NCBI GenBank assembly: GCA_938044775.1
Contig: CALIOE010000027.1
Coordinates: 17,395-81,394 of the forward strand
Reading direction: 5' to 3'
Source: an uncultured Rhizobiaceae group bacterium
GTDB taxonomy: Bacteria > Pseudomonadota > Alphaproteobacteria > Rhizobiales > Rhizobiaceae
DNA length: 64,000 nucleotides
Shown in pieces: positions 46,368-54,871 of the stretch (position 1 is its first letter; each line of letters begins with the position of its first letter). Below the pieces are notes generated by a model. It searched no databases and was not told where the DNA came from. It saw only the letters and a list, made by a program, of their open reading frames with translations. Made by a program: the position numbers and the translations under genes.

Positions 46368-47822
46368 ATGACCACCACCATCAAAAACGGCACCATCGTC
46401 ACCGCCGATCTGACCTACAAAGCCGACGTCCAGATCGAAGACGGCGTTATCACGGCAATCGGGCCTGACCTTTCGGGCGGAACTGAACTCGACGCGACCG
46501 GCTGTTATGTCATGCCCGGCGGTATCGATCCCCACACTCATCTGGAAATGCCCTTCATGGGCACCTATTCTTCCGACGATTTTGAATCCGGCACCCGCGC
46601 CGCGCTTTCGGGCGGTACGACCATGGTTGTGGATTTTGCTCTGCCCTCACCTGGCCAGTCGCTGCTTGAAGCGATCCAGATGTGGGACAACAAATCAACC
46701 CGCGCAAATTGCGATTATTCCTTCCACATGGCGATCACCTGGTGGGGGGAGCAGGTGTTCAACGAGATGGAGACCGTCGTCAAAGACAGGGGCATCAATA
46801 CCTTTAAGCACTTCCTCGCTTACAAGGGCGCACTAATGGTCAATGACGATGAGCTCTATGCCTCGTTCCAGCGCTGCGCCGAACTCGGTGCCACGCCCAT
46901 GGTTCACGCCGAAAATGGTGACGTGGTTGCGGAACTTTCCGCAAAACTGCTGGCTGCCGGCAACAATGGCCCCGAGGCCCATGCCTATTCCCGTCCGCCC
47001 CAGGTGGAGGGTGAAGCCACCAACCGGGCGATTATGATTGCCGACATGGCCGGCGCGCCACTCTATGTGGTGCACACGTCCTGCGAGGACAGTCACGAGG
47101 CTATCCGCAGGGCCCGGGCCCAGGGCAAGCGCGTATGGGGAGAGCCGCTTATCCAGCATCTGACGCTGGACGAAAGCGAGTATTTCAACAAGGACTGGGA
47201 CCACGCGGCACGGCGTGTCATGTCGCCACCGTTCCGCAACAAGCAGCATCAGGATTCACTGTGGGCCGGGCTGCAATCCGGTTCGCTCTCGGTGGTTGCG
47301 ACCGACCATTGTGCTTTTACGACCGAACAAAAGAGGTATGGCGTTGGAGACTTTACAAAGATTCCCAACGGCACCGGAGGTCTGGAAGACAGAATGCCGA
47401 TGTTGTGGACTTACGGCGTGGCGACCGGTCGTCTGACCATGAACGAGTTCGTTGCGGTAACCTCGACCAACATCGCAAAGATCCTGAACTGTTACCCCCG
47501 GAAGGGCGCCATCCTGGTGGGTTCTGACGCGGATATTGTGGTCTGGGACCCTGAAAAGGAGAAGACCATCGCCGCCGACAAGCAACAAAGCGCCATCGAC
47601 TACAACGTATTCGAAGGCAAGCATGTCAAAGGCCTGCCACGCTACACGCTGTCGCGCGGCCACGTGTCGGTTGAGGACGGCGAAGTGAAGACCGAGGAAG
47701 GTCATGGCAAATTCGTCAAGCGCGAACCAAATGCCGCCGTCAACAAGGCCCTGTCGAGCTGGAAAGAACTGACGAATCCAACGCCGGTCAAACGCACAGG
47801 CATTCCGGCAAGTGGGGTTTGA
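46368..47822 (+). CDS. hydA: Dihydropyrimidinase
   Basis: Opens dihydrouracil/dihydrothymine to N-carbamoyl-beta-amino acids. The 484-residue amidohydrolase has the di-zinc ligands GGIDPHTHLEM (near residue 55), the carboxylated Lys in HFLAYKGALMV (near 149), VHAENGD (near 180), VVHTSCEDSHEA (near 235) and the Asp in VATDHCAF (near 312). GAGGACAAG precedes the ATG. It follows the exported-protein gene by 10 bp and precedes the ABC transporter genes by 43 bp, consistent with one operon for uptake and use of pyrimidines. Confidence 0.96.
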   Translation: MTTTIKNGTIVTADLTYKADVQIEDGVITAIGPDLSGGTELDATGCYVMPGGIDPHTHLEMPFMGTYSSDDFESGTRAALSGGTTMVVDFALPSPGQSLLEAIQMWDNKSTRANCDYSFHMAITWWGEQVFNEMETVVKDRGINTFKHFLAYKGALMVNDDELYASFQRCAELGATPMVHAENGDVVAELSAKLLAAGNNGPEAHAYSRPPQVEGEATNRAIMIADMAGAPLYVVHTSCEDSHEAIRRARAQGKRVWGEPLIQHLTLDESEYFNKDWDHAARRVMSPPFRNKQHQDSLWAGLQSGSLSVVATDHCAFTTEQKRYGVGDFTKIPNGTGGLEDRMPMLWTYGVATGRLTMNEFVAVTSTNIAKILNCYPRKGAILVGSDADIVVWDPEKEKTIAADKQQSAIDYNVFEGKHVKGLPRYTLSRGHVSVEDGEVKTEEGHGKFVKREPNAAVNKALSSWKELTNPTPVKRTGIPASGV

Positions 47823-47865
47823 TTTTTGAGCTCCACTCCGCGCAGGCAGGAGCAGACCTAGTTTC

Positions 47866-48642
47866 ATGACCGTCGTTTCCGCCCAGAGCCTTTCGCTTAC
47901 TTTTCAAACCAATGATGGTCCGGTCCATGCACTTCAGGACGTAGACCTGACAGTGAGCAAGGGCGACTTTGTTTCCTTTATCGGTCCGTCCGGTTGCGGC
48001 AAGACGACCTTTCTGCGCGTGATTGCTGATCTGGAGAAGCCCACCGGAGGAGTCATTTCTGTAAACGGAATGTCGCCCGAGGAAGCCCGACAGGCCCGCG
48101 CTTATGGCTACGTCTTTCAGGCTGCCTCGCTGCAACCGTGGAGAACGATTGAAAAGAACATCGCACTGCCGCTGGAAATTATGGGTCATTCCAGCAGCGA
48201 ACGGGTCGAACGCGTGGCAAAGGTTCTCGACCTTGTCGATCTGTCCAGTTTTGGCAAAAAATACCCCTGGCAATTATCAGGTGGCATGCAGCAAAGGGCA
48301 TCGATTGCGAGGGCTCTGGCGTTCGATGCTGACCTTCTGCTCATGGATGAGCCTTTCGGTGCTCTCGATGAAATCGTGCGTGACCATCTCAACGAGCAGC
48401 TTTTGCAACTCTGGGAGCGGACCGACAAAACCATCTGTTTTGTTACCCACTCAATACCGGAGGCGGTCTATCTTTCGACCAAAATTGTCGTCATGTCTCC
48501 GCGCCCGGGGCGCGTCACCGATGTGATCGAAAGCACCCTGCCGAAAGAGCGGCCGCTCGATATCCGGGAAACTCCGGAATTCCTGAAAATCGCCCATCGT
48601 GTTCGCGAAGGGCTAAGGGCGGGACATTCCTACAGTGATTAG
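47866..48642 (+). CDS. ABC transporter ATP-binding protein, pyrimidine locus
   Basis: A 258-residue importer ATPase of the nitrate/taurine/riboflavin-precursor type. Walker A is GPSGCGKTTF near residue 40, Q-loop VFQAASLQPW near 84, signature LSGGMQQRASIARA near 137, Walker B LLLMDEPFGALDE near 158 and switch His in VTHSIPEAVYL near 194. It is the first of the uptake genes: ATPase, GNAT, permease, permease, binding protein. Substrate is inferred to be a pyrimidine base from the operon. Confidence 0.93.
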   Translation: MTVVSAQSLSLTFQTNDGPVHALQDVDLTVSKGDFVSFIGPSGCGKTTFLRVIADLEKPTGGVISVNGMSPEEARQARAYGYVFQAASLQPWRTIEKNIALPLEIMGHSSSERVERVAKVLDLVDLSSFGKKYPWQLSGGMQQRASIARALAFDADLLLMDEPFGALDEIVRDHLNEQLLQLWERTDKTICFVTHSIPEAVYLSTKIVVMSPRPGRVTDVIESTLPKERPLDIRETPEFLKIAHRVREGLRAGHSYSD

Positions 48643-49096
48643 TCTGACCTATAGCCTGCGTCCGGCGACGCTCGATGACCTGCCTCGGTGTGCAGCAATC
48701 GTCAACGACTATGTGGACGAGACAGAATGGCTACCGCGCGTCCTTTCAAGGGAAGAAACTGAGGCACTTTTCAACGCCGACCTGCTGACCAGGCGTTTCG
48801 TGCTGGTGCTGGAGATGGACGGACAGGTGGGCGGCTACATGTCGATGGACGACGCAGAGGCCAGAATCATTGGCCTTTACCTGGCGCCTGGCTTCCGCTG
48901 CAACGGCGGCGGAAAAGCGTTGTTGAATGCGGCCAAAGCCCGGCATCCCGAAGGTCTGACTCTGACCATGTTTGAGCCCAACCTTCATGCCCGGCGGTTT
49001 TATGAACGTGAGGGATTTGAAGAGGTGCTCGAGGCCAGAAACGACAACACCGAGGAAGGAATTGCGGAAGTCCTGATGAAGTGGGTCACCCGATGA
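48635..49096 (+). CDS. GNAT family N-acetyltransferase
   Basis: A 153-residue GNAT protein with IIGLYLAPGFRCNGGGKALLNAA near residue 75 (acetyl-CoA loop; the R/Q-x-x-G-x-G/A equivalent is RCNGGGKA) and the C-terminal NLHARRFYEREGFEEV typical of the family. GTG start at 48635 overlaps the ATPase gene by 8 bp and its stop overlaps the first permease (ATGA). A free-standing acetyltransferase inside a transporter operon is unusual; it may modify a beta-amino acid product, but that is only inference. Confidence 0.82.
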   Translation: MISLTYSLRPATLDDLPRCAAIVNDYVDETEWLPRVLSREETEALFNADLLTRRFVLVLEMDGQVGGYMSMDDAEARIIGLYLAPGFRCNGGGKALLNAAKARHPEGLTLTMFEPNLHARRFYEREGFEEVLEARNDNTEEGIAEVLMKWVTR

Positions 49097-49980
49097 GCAA
49101 GAGTGGCAAGACCATTCCGGTGCTGACAATTCTCGTCTTCATCGTCGCGATCTGGTATGCCTGTGTCGTCTGGATGAATGCTCCGTTCGAATTCGACAAG
49201 GCGGAACGGCTCTCAAAGGCGGCACCAACATTTTCCGAACTTGTCAACACAACGATGGCGCAGGAGCGGCCGGTACTGCCGGCACCACATCAGGTGTTCA
49301 GGGAGATCTACGAGACGACAGTTCTCAAAAAGGTCACTTCGAAGCGCTCGCTTGTCTATCATGCGTGGATAACGCTTTCCGCCACCCTGCTAGGCTTCAT
49401 AATCGGCACCGCACTGGGCATCGCTCTGGCCGTCGGCATCGTTCACAACCGGGCGATGGACAAGTCCGTTATGCCCTGGGTGATAACGTCTCAGACAATC
49501 CCCATTCTTGCCATCGCGCCGATGATTATCGTTGTCCTCAATGCTGCGGGAATTTCGGGCCTTCTGCCAAAGGCCCTGATCTCGACTTATCTTTCTTTCT
49601 TTCCCGTAGTCGTCGGTATGGTCAAAGGCCTGAGAGCGCCGGACACAGCACAACTCGATCTGATGCACACCTATAACGCCTCCACCGCGCAGACCTTCTG
49701 GAAACTGCGCTGGCCATCCTCCATGCCCTACCTTTTTACATCGCTGAAGATCGCTGTGGCGATTTCCCTCGTCGGGGCCATTGTCGGTGAAATGCCAACC
49801 GGAGCAGTGGCAGGCCTCGGCGCACGGCTGCTTGCCGGGTCCTATTATGGACAGACCATTCAGATTTGGTCGGCGCTGTTTATGGCAGCGGCACTGGCTG
49901 CCGCCCTCGTAATTCTGGTGGGTGTTGCGCACAATTACATTCTTCGTCGGATGGGTGAAAAACCGGGAGCCATTGCATGA
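49093..49980 (+). CDS. ABC transporter permease, pyrimidine locus
   Basis: A 295-residue inner-membrane permease with about six to seven membrane segments. The cytoplasmic EAA-like loop that contacts the ATPase is NASTAQTFWKLRWPSSMPYL near residue 198. An extra periplasmic stretch (about 35-75) follows the first helix. The start ATG overlaps the GNAT stop and the stop overlaps the second permease by 4 bp, so translation is coupled across the set. Confidence 0.9.
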   Translation: MSKSGKTIPVLTILVFIVAIWYACVVWMNAPFEFDKAERLSKAAPTFSELVNTTMAQERPVLPAPHQVFREIYETTVLKKVTSKRSLVYHAWITLSATLLGFIIGTALGIALAVGIVHNRAMDKSVMPWVITSQTIPILAIAPMIIVVLNAAGISGLLPKALISTYLSFFPVVVGMVKGLRAPDTAQLDLMHTYNASTAQTFWKLRWPSSMPYLFTSLKIAVAISLVGAIVGEMPTGAVAGLGARLLAGSYYGQTIQIWSALFMAAALAAALVILVGVAHNYILRRMGEKPGAIA

Positions 49981-50843
49981 CTCTCGTTCTGTCCGCCCTG
50001 ATTTTCTGGGTTGCCGCCTGGTGGCTGAATCAACGTCTTGTACGCATCGATACGGCTACCAACGTCGCACTGGCACGGACCATTAATCTGGCAGTACCCC
50101 TGATCTTCGGTATCACGCTTTTCGTCATCTGGGAGCTCGTTGTTCGCGGACTGAAGGTGCCATCGGTCTTGCTGCCGCCGCCCAGCATGATCTGGGAACG
50201 CATCATCAATTCCCTTCCAATCCTTTGGGCGGATTTTCAGCAAACTTTTCTGAAGGCAGTCATCGCCGGATACGTTCTTGGATGTGGTTCCGGATTTGCG
50301 GTGGCGCTGCTGATTGACCGGTCGCCTTTCCTGCAACGTGGTCTGTTACCCCTCGGCAATTTTGTCTCGGCGCTGCCAATAATCGGCGTCGCCCCGATCA
50401 TGGTCATGTGGTTTGGTTTTGACTGGCAGTCCAAGGCAGCGGTGGTCGTCATCATGACCTTCTTCCCGATGCTGGTGAACACGGTGCAGGGGCTGGCGGC
50501 AGCAGACCATATGCAACGCGATCTGATGCGCACTTATGCGAGCAGCTGGGGTCAGACGCTATTGAAGCTGCGGCTTCCGGCAGCGGCCCCCTTCATATTT
50601 AACGCGTTGAAAATTAACTCCACTCTTGCGCTGATTGGTGCAATCGTGGCTGAATTCTTTGGCACGCCCATTGTCGGCATGGGCTTCCGTATCTCAACGG
50701 AAGTGGGGCGCATGAATGTCGACATGGTTTGGGCCGAAATCGCGGTGGCAGCCCTTGCGGGTTCCGCCTTTTATGGAGCTGTGGCGCTCATCGAAAGAGC
50801 CGTCACGTTCTGGCATCCATCCGTCCGCGCCGGCAAGGCCTAA
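49977..50843 (+). CDS. ABC transporter permease, pyrimidine locus
   Basis: A 288-residue permease paralogous to the previous one, with six hydrophobic segments and an EAA loop in TYASSWGQTLLKLRLPAAAPF near residue 185 (given in two parts: TYASSWGQTLL and KLRLPAAAPF). The two form a heterodimeric channel. ATGA overlap links it to the first permease. The binding protein gene follows 30 bp downstream. Confidence 0.9.
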   Translation: MTLVLSALIFWVAAWWLNQRLVRIDTATNVALARTINLAVPLIFGITLFVIWELVVRGLKVPSVLLPPPSMIWERIINSLPILWADFQQTFLKAVIAGYVLGCGSGFAVALLIDRSPFLQRGLLPLGNFVSALPIIGVAPIMVMWFGFDWQSKAAVVVIMTFFPMLVNTVQGLAAADHMQRDLMRTYASSWGQTLLKLRLPAAAPFIFNALKINSTLALIGAIVAEFFGTPIVGMGFRISTEVGRMNVDMVWAEIAVAALAGSAFYGAVALIERAVTFWHPSVRAGKA

Positions 50844-50873
50844 CGAGACGGGGAAAACAGGGAGTATCGAAAC

Positions 50874-51863
50874 ATGAAAAAAATCCTCACACTTCTGGCA
50901 GCAGGCGCGCTCTCGCTCGCCAGCTTCGCCGCAGGTGCAGCTGACAAGGTGACACTGCAACTGAAATGGGTCACCCAGGCTCAGTTCGCGGGCTACTATG
51001 TTGCTAAGGACAAAGGCTTCTACAAAGAAGAAGACCTCGAAGTTGAAATCAAGCCGGGCGGACCGGATATTGCGCCTGCACAGGTGCTTGCCGGCGGTGG
51101 TGCCGATGTGGTGCTCGACTGGATGCCTTCGGCGCTGGCGACACGCGAAAAGGGTGTGCCGCTGGTCAACATCGCACAGCCCTTCAAGTCGTCGGGCATG
51201 ATGCTCACCTGCCGCAAGGATTCCGGCATTACATCGCCGGCCGATTTCAAGGGAAAAACCCTTGGCGTCTGGTTCTTTGGCAATGAATATCCGTTCCTGT
51301 CGTGGATGAGCAAACTTGGCATCAAAACGGATGGCTCCGCGGAAGGCGTGAAAGTCCTCAAGCAGGGGTTCAATGTTGACCCGATCCTGCAGAAACAGGC
51401 AGCCTGCGTTTCGACCATGACCTACAACGAGTACTGGCAGATCATCGATGCCGGCCTGACAGCTGACGATCTCGTTGTTTTCAAATACGAAGATCAGGGA
51501 GTGGCCACGCTTGAAGACGGAATTTACGTTCTGGAAGACAAGCTAAAGGATGAAGCCTTCCAGGATAAGATGGTTCGTTTCGTTCGCGCCAGCATGAAAG
51601 GCTGGAAATACGCAGAGGAAAACCCCGATGAAGCAGCCGGAATCGTGCTGGAAAACGACGCTTCGGGCGCGCAAACTGAAAAGCACCAAAAACGCATGAT
51701 GGGCGAAATCGCCAAGCTGACAGCCGGTTCCAATGGCGCCCTTGATGAAGGCGACTATAACCGCACTGTGGAGACGCTTTTGGCCGCAGGCTCCGATCCG
51801 GTGATCACCAAGAAGCCCGAAGGGGCCTGGACATCGATGATCACGGACAAGGCACTGAAATAA
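50874..51863 (+). CDS. NMT1/THI5-like ABC substrate-binding protein
   Basis: A 329-residue periplasmic binding protein of the NMT1/THI5-like group (taurine, riboflavin and pyrimidine-precursor binders). Residues 1-23 form a signal peptide (ending AAGAAD after processing). The lobes show LQLKWVTQAQFAGYYVAKD near the N-terminus and a GGADVVLDWMPSAL block near 75. With the ATPase and two permeases it completes the importer; uracil/thymine or a related pyrimidine is the expected ligand from context. A strong terminator follows. Confidence 0.9.
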   Translation: MKKILTLLAAGALSLASFAAGAADKVTLQLKWVTQAQFAGYYVAKDKGFYKEEDLEVEIKPGGPDIAPAQVLAGGGADVVLDWMPSALATREKGVPLVNIAQPFKSSGMMLTCRKDSGITSPADFKGKTLGVWFFGNEYPFLSWMSKLGIKTDGSAEGVKVLKQGFNVDPILQKQAACVSTMTYNEYWQIIDAGLTADDLVVFKYEDQGVATLEDGIYVLEDKLKDEAFQDKMVRFVRASMKGWKYAEENPDEAAGIVLENDASGAQTEKHQKRMMGEIAKLTAGSNGALDEGDYNRTVETLLAAGSDPVITKKPEGAWTSMITDKALK

Positions 51864-51885
51864 GTGCATCCTGACTGAAGAATTG

Positions 51886-51914
51886 AAAAAGGGCGGCGCC
51901 AGCCGCCCTTTTTT
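51886..51914 (+). terminator. Intrinsic terminator of the pyrimidine operon
   Basis: AAGGGCGGC and GCCGCCCTT pair over 9 bp around a 4-base loop, followed by TTTTATG. Just before the stem is an A-run, so it may act from both sides. Confidence 0.88.
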
Positions 51915-52006
51915 ATGGGGTTGATTTTGCCATGTGACCCCTGCGAGCTTTTCACAGACCCGAAGGCCGGTATACGTTGGCTTACCCCTGAACAAAGAGC
52001 ATCCTT

Positions 52007-53422
52007 ATGAGCGCATCCAATAAAATTTCCACCGGGCTGATCGGTCTGGGAACCATGGGGTCGAATCTTGCGCTGAACATCGCCGAAAAAGGGTATCCGA
52101 TCGCGGTGTTCAACCGAACCGTCGACACGACCCGGAATTTTGCCGCCACTGCCGGCAATCTGGCTGATCGTATCGTCGCGACGGAGACGATCGAGAAATT
52201 TATTGCCGCCATTGAGCGTCCCAGGAACATCATACTGATGGTTCCTGCCGGCTCGGTCGTCGACGATCACATTGAGATGCTCAGACCGCTTCTCAACGAA
52301 GATGATCTGATCATCGATGCGGGTAATGCCAATTTTGAAGACACCAACCGCCGCGCCCGGAAGGCCGGTGAGTCAGGCGAGCTTTTTCTCGGCATTGGCG
52401 TCTCAGGCGGTGAGGAAGGCGCTCGACACGGCCCATCCATTATGGGTGGCGGTCCCCGAAAGGCCTGGGATCGCGTCGCCCCCTTGCTCGAAGCCATCTC
52501 CGCGAAATATCAAGGCACGCCCTGTGCCACCTGGATGGGCGAAGGTGGTGCCGGACATTTCGTCAAGATGGTTCACAACGGCATTGAATATGCCGACATG
52601 CAAATGATTGCCGAGGTGTACGGGCTGCTGCGCGAAGGCTTCGGCATGAGCGCATCCGACATCGGTGAGCTGTTTGTGCGTTGGAACGAAGGACCGTTGC
52701 AATCCTATCTCATCGAAATTTCAGCGAAAGTGTCCCAGGCCACCGATTCGGAAACGGGTTTGCCGGTCCTCGATGTTATTCTCGACAGCGCCGGACAGAA
52801 GGGCACCGGACGCTGGACCGCGATTGAGGCTCTTAAACTGGCATCCCCAGTCAGCGTTATTGATGCCGCGGTTGCCGGCCGAAACCTTTCTTCACGGCTC
52901 GACGAACGCACAGCCGGAGAAAATCTGTTCGGATCGGCACCGGGCTCAATCTCCAGAAAGGCTTTGCCCGATGCGGTTCTGGAAAATGCTCTTCTAGCGG
53001 GAAAGATCGCCTGCTATGCGCAGGGATTTGCGATGCTGTCGGCAGCTTCCGACGAATACGGCTGGTCGCTGCCTCTGCCGGAAATTGCTGAGGTCTGGCG
53101 CGAAGGCTGTATCATTCGCTCCGCCATGCTCGACGACATGGCAAAAGCGCTGTCCGAGAACCGGGACGCAAACCTCATGTTTGCGCCGTATTTCGCGGAA
53201 ACTCTGCGCAATTCTCACGGCGCGCTGCGCAATACCGTGGCCCAGGCTGCAATGGCGGGTCATCCTGTGCCGGCCCTGTCCACCGCTGTTGCCTATTTTG
53301 ACACGATGCGAACAGCGCGCGGTACGGCAAATATGATCCAGGGCCAGCGCGATTTTTTCGGTGCCCATTCCTTCAAGCGGGTCGACAAAGATGGTGACCA
53401 TCACGGCCCCTGGGGCGCGTAA
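52007..53422 (+). CDS. gnd: 6-phosphogluconate dehydrogenase, decarboxylating
   Basis: Gnd converts 6-phosphogluconate to ribulose 5-phosphate, CO2 and NADPH in the oxidative pentose phosphate pathway. The 471-residue product has the NADP fold (GLIGLGTMGSNLALNIAEKG), GGEEGARHGPSIMGGG near residue 130 and HFVKMVHNGIEYADMQ near 183 with the catalytic Lys/Asn. The C-terminal end RDFFGAHSF is typical. It stands alone between the terminator at 51.9 kb and the convergent multihaem cytochrome gene. Confidence 0.95.
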   Translation: MSASNKISTGLIGLGTMGSNLALNIAEKGYPIAVFNRTVDTTRNFAATAGNLADRIVATETIEKFIAAIERPRNIILMVPAGSVVDDHIEMLRPLLNEDDLIIDAGNANFEDTNRRARKAGESGELFLGIGVSGGEEGARHGPSIMGGGPRKAWDRVAPLLEAISAKYQGTPCATWMGEGGAGHFVKMVHNGIEYADMQMIAEVYGLLREGFGMSASDIGELFVRWNEGPLQSYLIEISAKVSQATDSETGLPVLDVILDSAGQKGTGRWTAIEALKLASPVSVIDAAVAGRNLSSRLDERTAGENLFGSAPGSISRKALPDAVLENALLAGKIACYAQGFAMLSAASDEYGWSLPLPEIAEVWREGCIIRSAMLDDMAKALSENRDANLMFAPYFAETLRNSHGALRNTVAQAAMAGHPVPALSTAVAYFDTMRTARGTANMIQGQRDFFGAHSFKRVDKDGDHHGPWGA

Positions 53423-53481
53423 GACGCTGGTACACTTCAGGCAATCGTCGGCTTGACCGGGCTTTTGCGCGTTGAAGGCAG

Positions 53482-54870
53482 TCAGCGCCGAAGCTTGGCA
53501 TTCTTGAAATCACTTGTGACGTGGCAAGCCTGGCAATCTCTTCCATAACTGCCTTTGTGTTTGTCATCAGCTGCGTGACAGGAGACGCAGGTTTGCGGCA
53601 CCCGCAGACTCGCGGCGCGGGCCGCAGTATGGCAGGCGTGGCAATCCAGTTCTTTGTGGCCACCTGTCAGCGCATAGTCCGTCTGCCGGTCATGATCGAA
53701 AACCCAATGCTGCCATCCATTTGGATTGTGACAGGTTGCGCACTCTGAACCGAGGCGACCCTCATGGTAATCGTCTTTCGCATGGCATTCAGAGCAATTC
53801 GAGGGCGCGTCGAGAAAGCTTTGACTCAGGTGACAACCCTCGCATGGAACTACAGCGTGCAAACCAACGAGCGGAAACGAGGCTATGTCATGGTCGAAAA
53901 CAATATCGTCGAGCCAGTTTTTGGACCCATGACAGGTGCTGCAATCTGTTCCCAGCTGACCCGCGTGAGCGTCATCCTCGCGATGGCAGGAGACACAATT
54001 TGTCGAGAGCGTACGCGCAAGCGAACTGTCAGTGTGGCATGCGGCACAATTCAGCTCTGCGTGTTTGCCTACCAGTGCAAACTCGGTATCCCGGCCATGA
54101 TCGAAACTCACCTGCGACCATTCAGTAGGAGCGTGACAGGACTCGCACTTTTCACCCAGCCCGCCGTTGTGAACGTCCTGAATCCGATGGCATCCAATAC
54201 AGGTTGTCGGCAGGTCAGAATAAACCTCGCCAACATGACAGCTTGCACATTTCAGCTGTCGGTGTGATTCCACGAGCGGAAATTTGGTGGTGGAATGGTC
54301 AAAGTCTTTGGTGTCCTTCCAGTCGCTCTGTGAATGACAGGTGGAACATTCAGCTCCGAGTCGACCCATATGCGGTTCGATCTGCTTGTGGCAGTCAACA
54401 CATTGACCAGGGGCCAACCGGTGCGGTTTTTCTGGCTGATGACAGGCAGCGCAAGATGCAGTTTTGTGAGCATCTACCAGCTCAAAATCCGTAAAGTTGT
54501 GATCAAAAGTTTCCTCATCAAGCGGCGCAATGTCGGCTCCCCGGCCAACGTGGTCAGTATGACAGTGACTGCAGTCCTGCGTTTTGGCCGTCACCCATTT
54601 GCCGTGATAGCCCGTCGCATTTCGCACATCAGCAGCGATGGGTTTGTGACAGTCAAGGCACAGGTCTCGCTGTGATCCCTTGGAAAAGGGTGAGTGGCAA
54701 TTTGAGCAGTTCTCTTCAAGCTTTGAGTGGGCTTCGACCAATTCTCCTGGCATGACAAGGCGCTCAAACAGGTTTTGAGCTTGCACCACGCCGCTGGTCA
54801 TCCAAACAGCAAGCCAGATAATGCATTGAGATCGAACGATCTTCATCAGGGTGGATCTACGGACAGTCAT
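53482..54870 (-). CDS. Eighteen-haem c-type cytochrome with repeated three-haem modules
   Basis: A 462-residue exported protein with a signal peptide (about residues 9-31, ending VVQAQ) and 18 CxxCH haem-binding motifs. After an N-terminal block with three haems, five tandem repeats of 66-72 residues each carry three CxxCH. Each repeat begins FDH, has another His about 10 residues on, and a D-x-H-x-G His near the second CxxCH, giving three extra His that could be the second ligands of the three haems. All motifs are CxxCH; no CxxCK is seen. It starts one base after the stop of the membrane cytochrome gene (TGAGATG), so the two are coupled. A periplasmic electron wire is the likely role. Confidence 0.9.
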   Translation of the reverse strand: MTVRRSTLMKIVRSQCIIWLAVWMTSGVVQAQNLFERLVMPGELVEAHSKLEENCSNCHSPFSKGSQRDLCLDCHKPIAADVRNATGYHGKWVTAKTQDCSHCHTDHVGRGADIAPLDEETFDHNFTDFELVDAHKTASCAACHQPEKPHRLAPGQCVDCHKQIEPHMGRLGAECSTCHSQSDWKDTKDFDHSTTKFPLVESHRQLKCASCHVGEVYSDLPTTCIGCHRIQDVHNGGLGEKCESCHAPTEWSQVSFDHGRDTEFALVGKHAELNCAACHTDSSLARTLSTNCVSCHREDDAHAGQLGTDCSTCHGSKNWLDDIVFDHDIASFPLVGLHAVVPCEGCHLSQSFLDAPSNCSECHAKDDYHEGRLGSECATCHNPNGWQHWVFDHDRQTDYALTGGHKELDCHACHTAARAASLRVPQTCVSCHAADDKHKGSYGRDCQACHVTSDFKNAKLRR

Positions 54871-54871
54871 C

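Noticed and set aside
53482..54870. Cysteine-rich repeats as a metallothionein or zinc-finger array
   Set aside because: Every pair is CxxCH with a signal peptide, which is the covalent haem signature.
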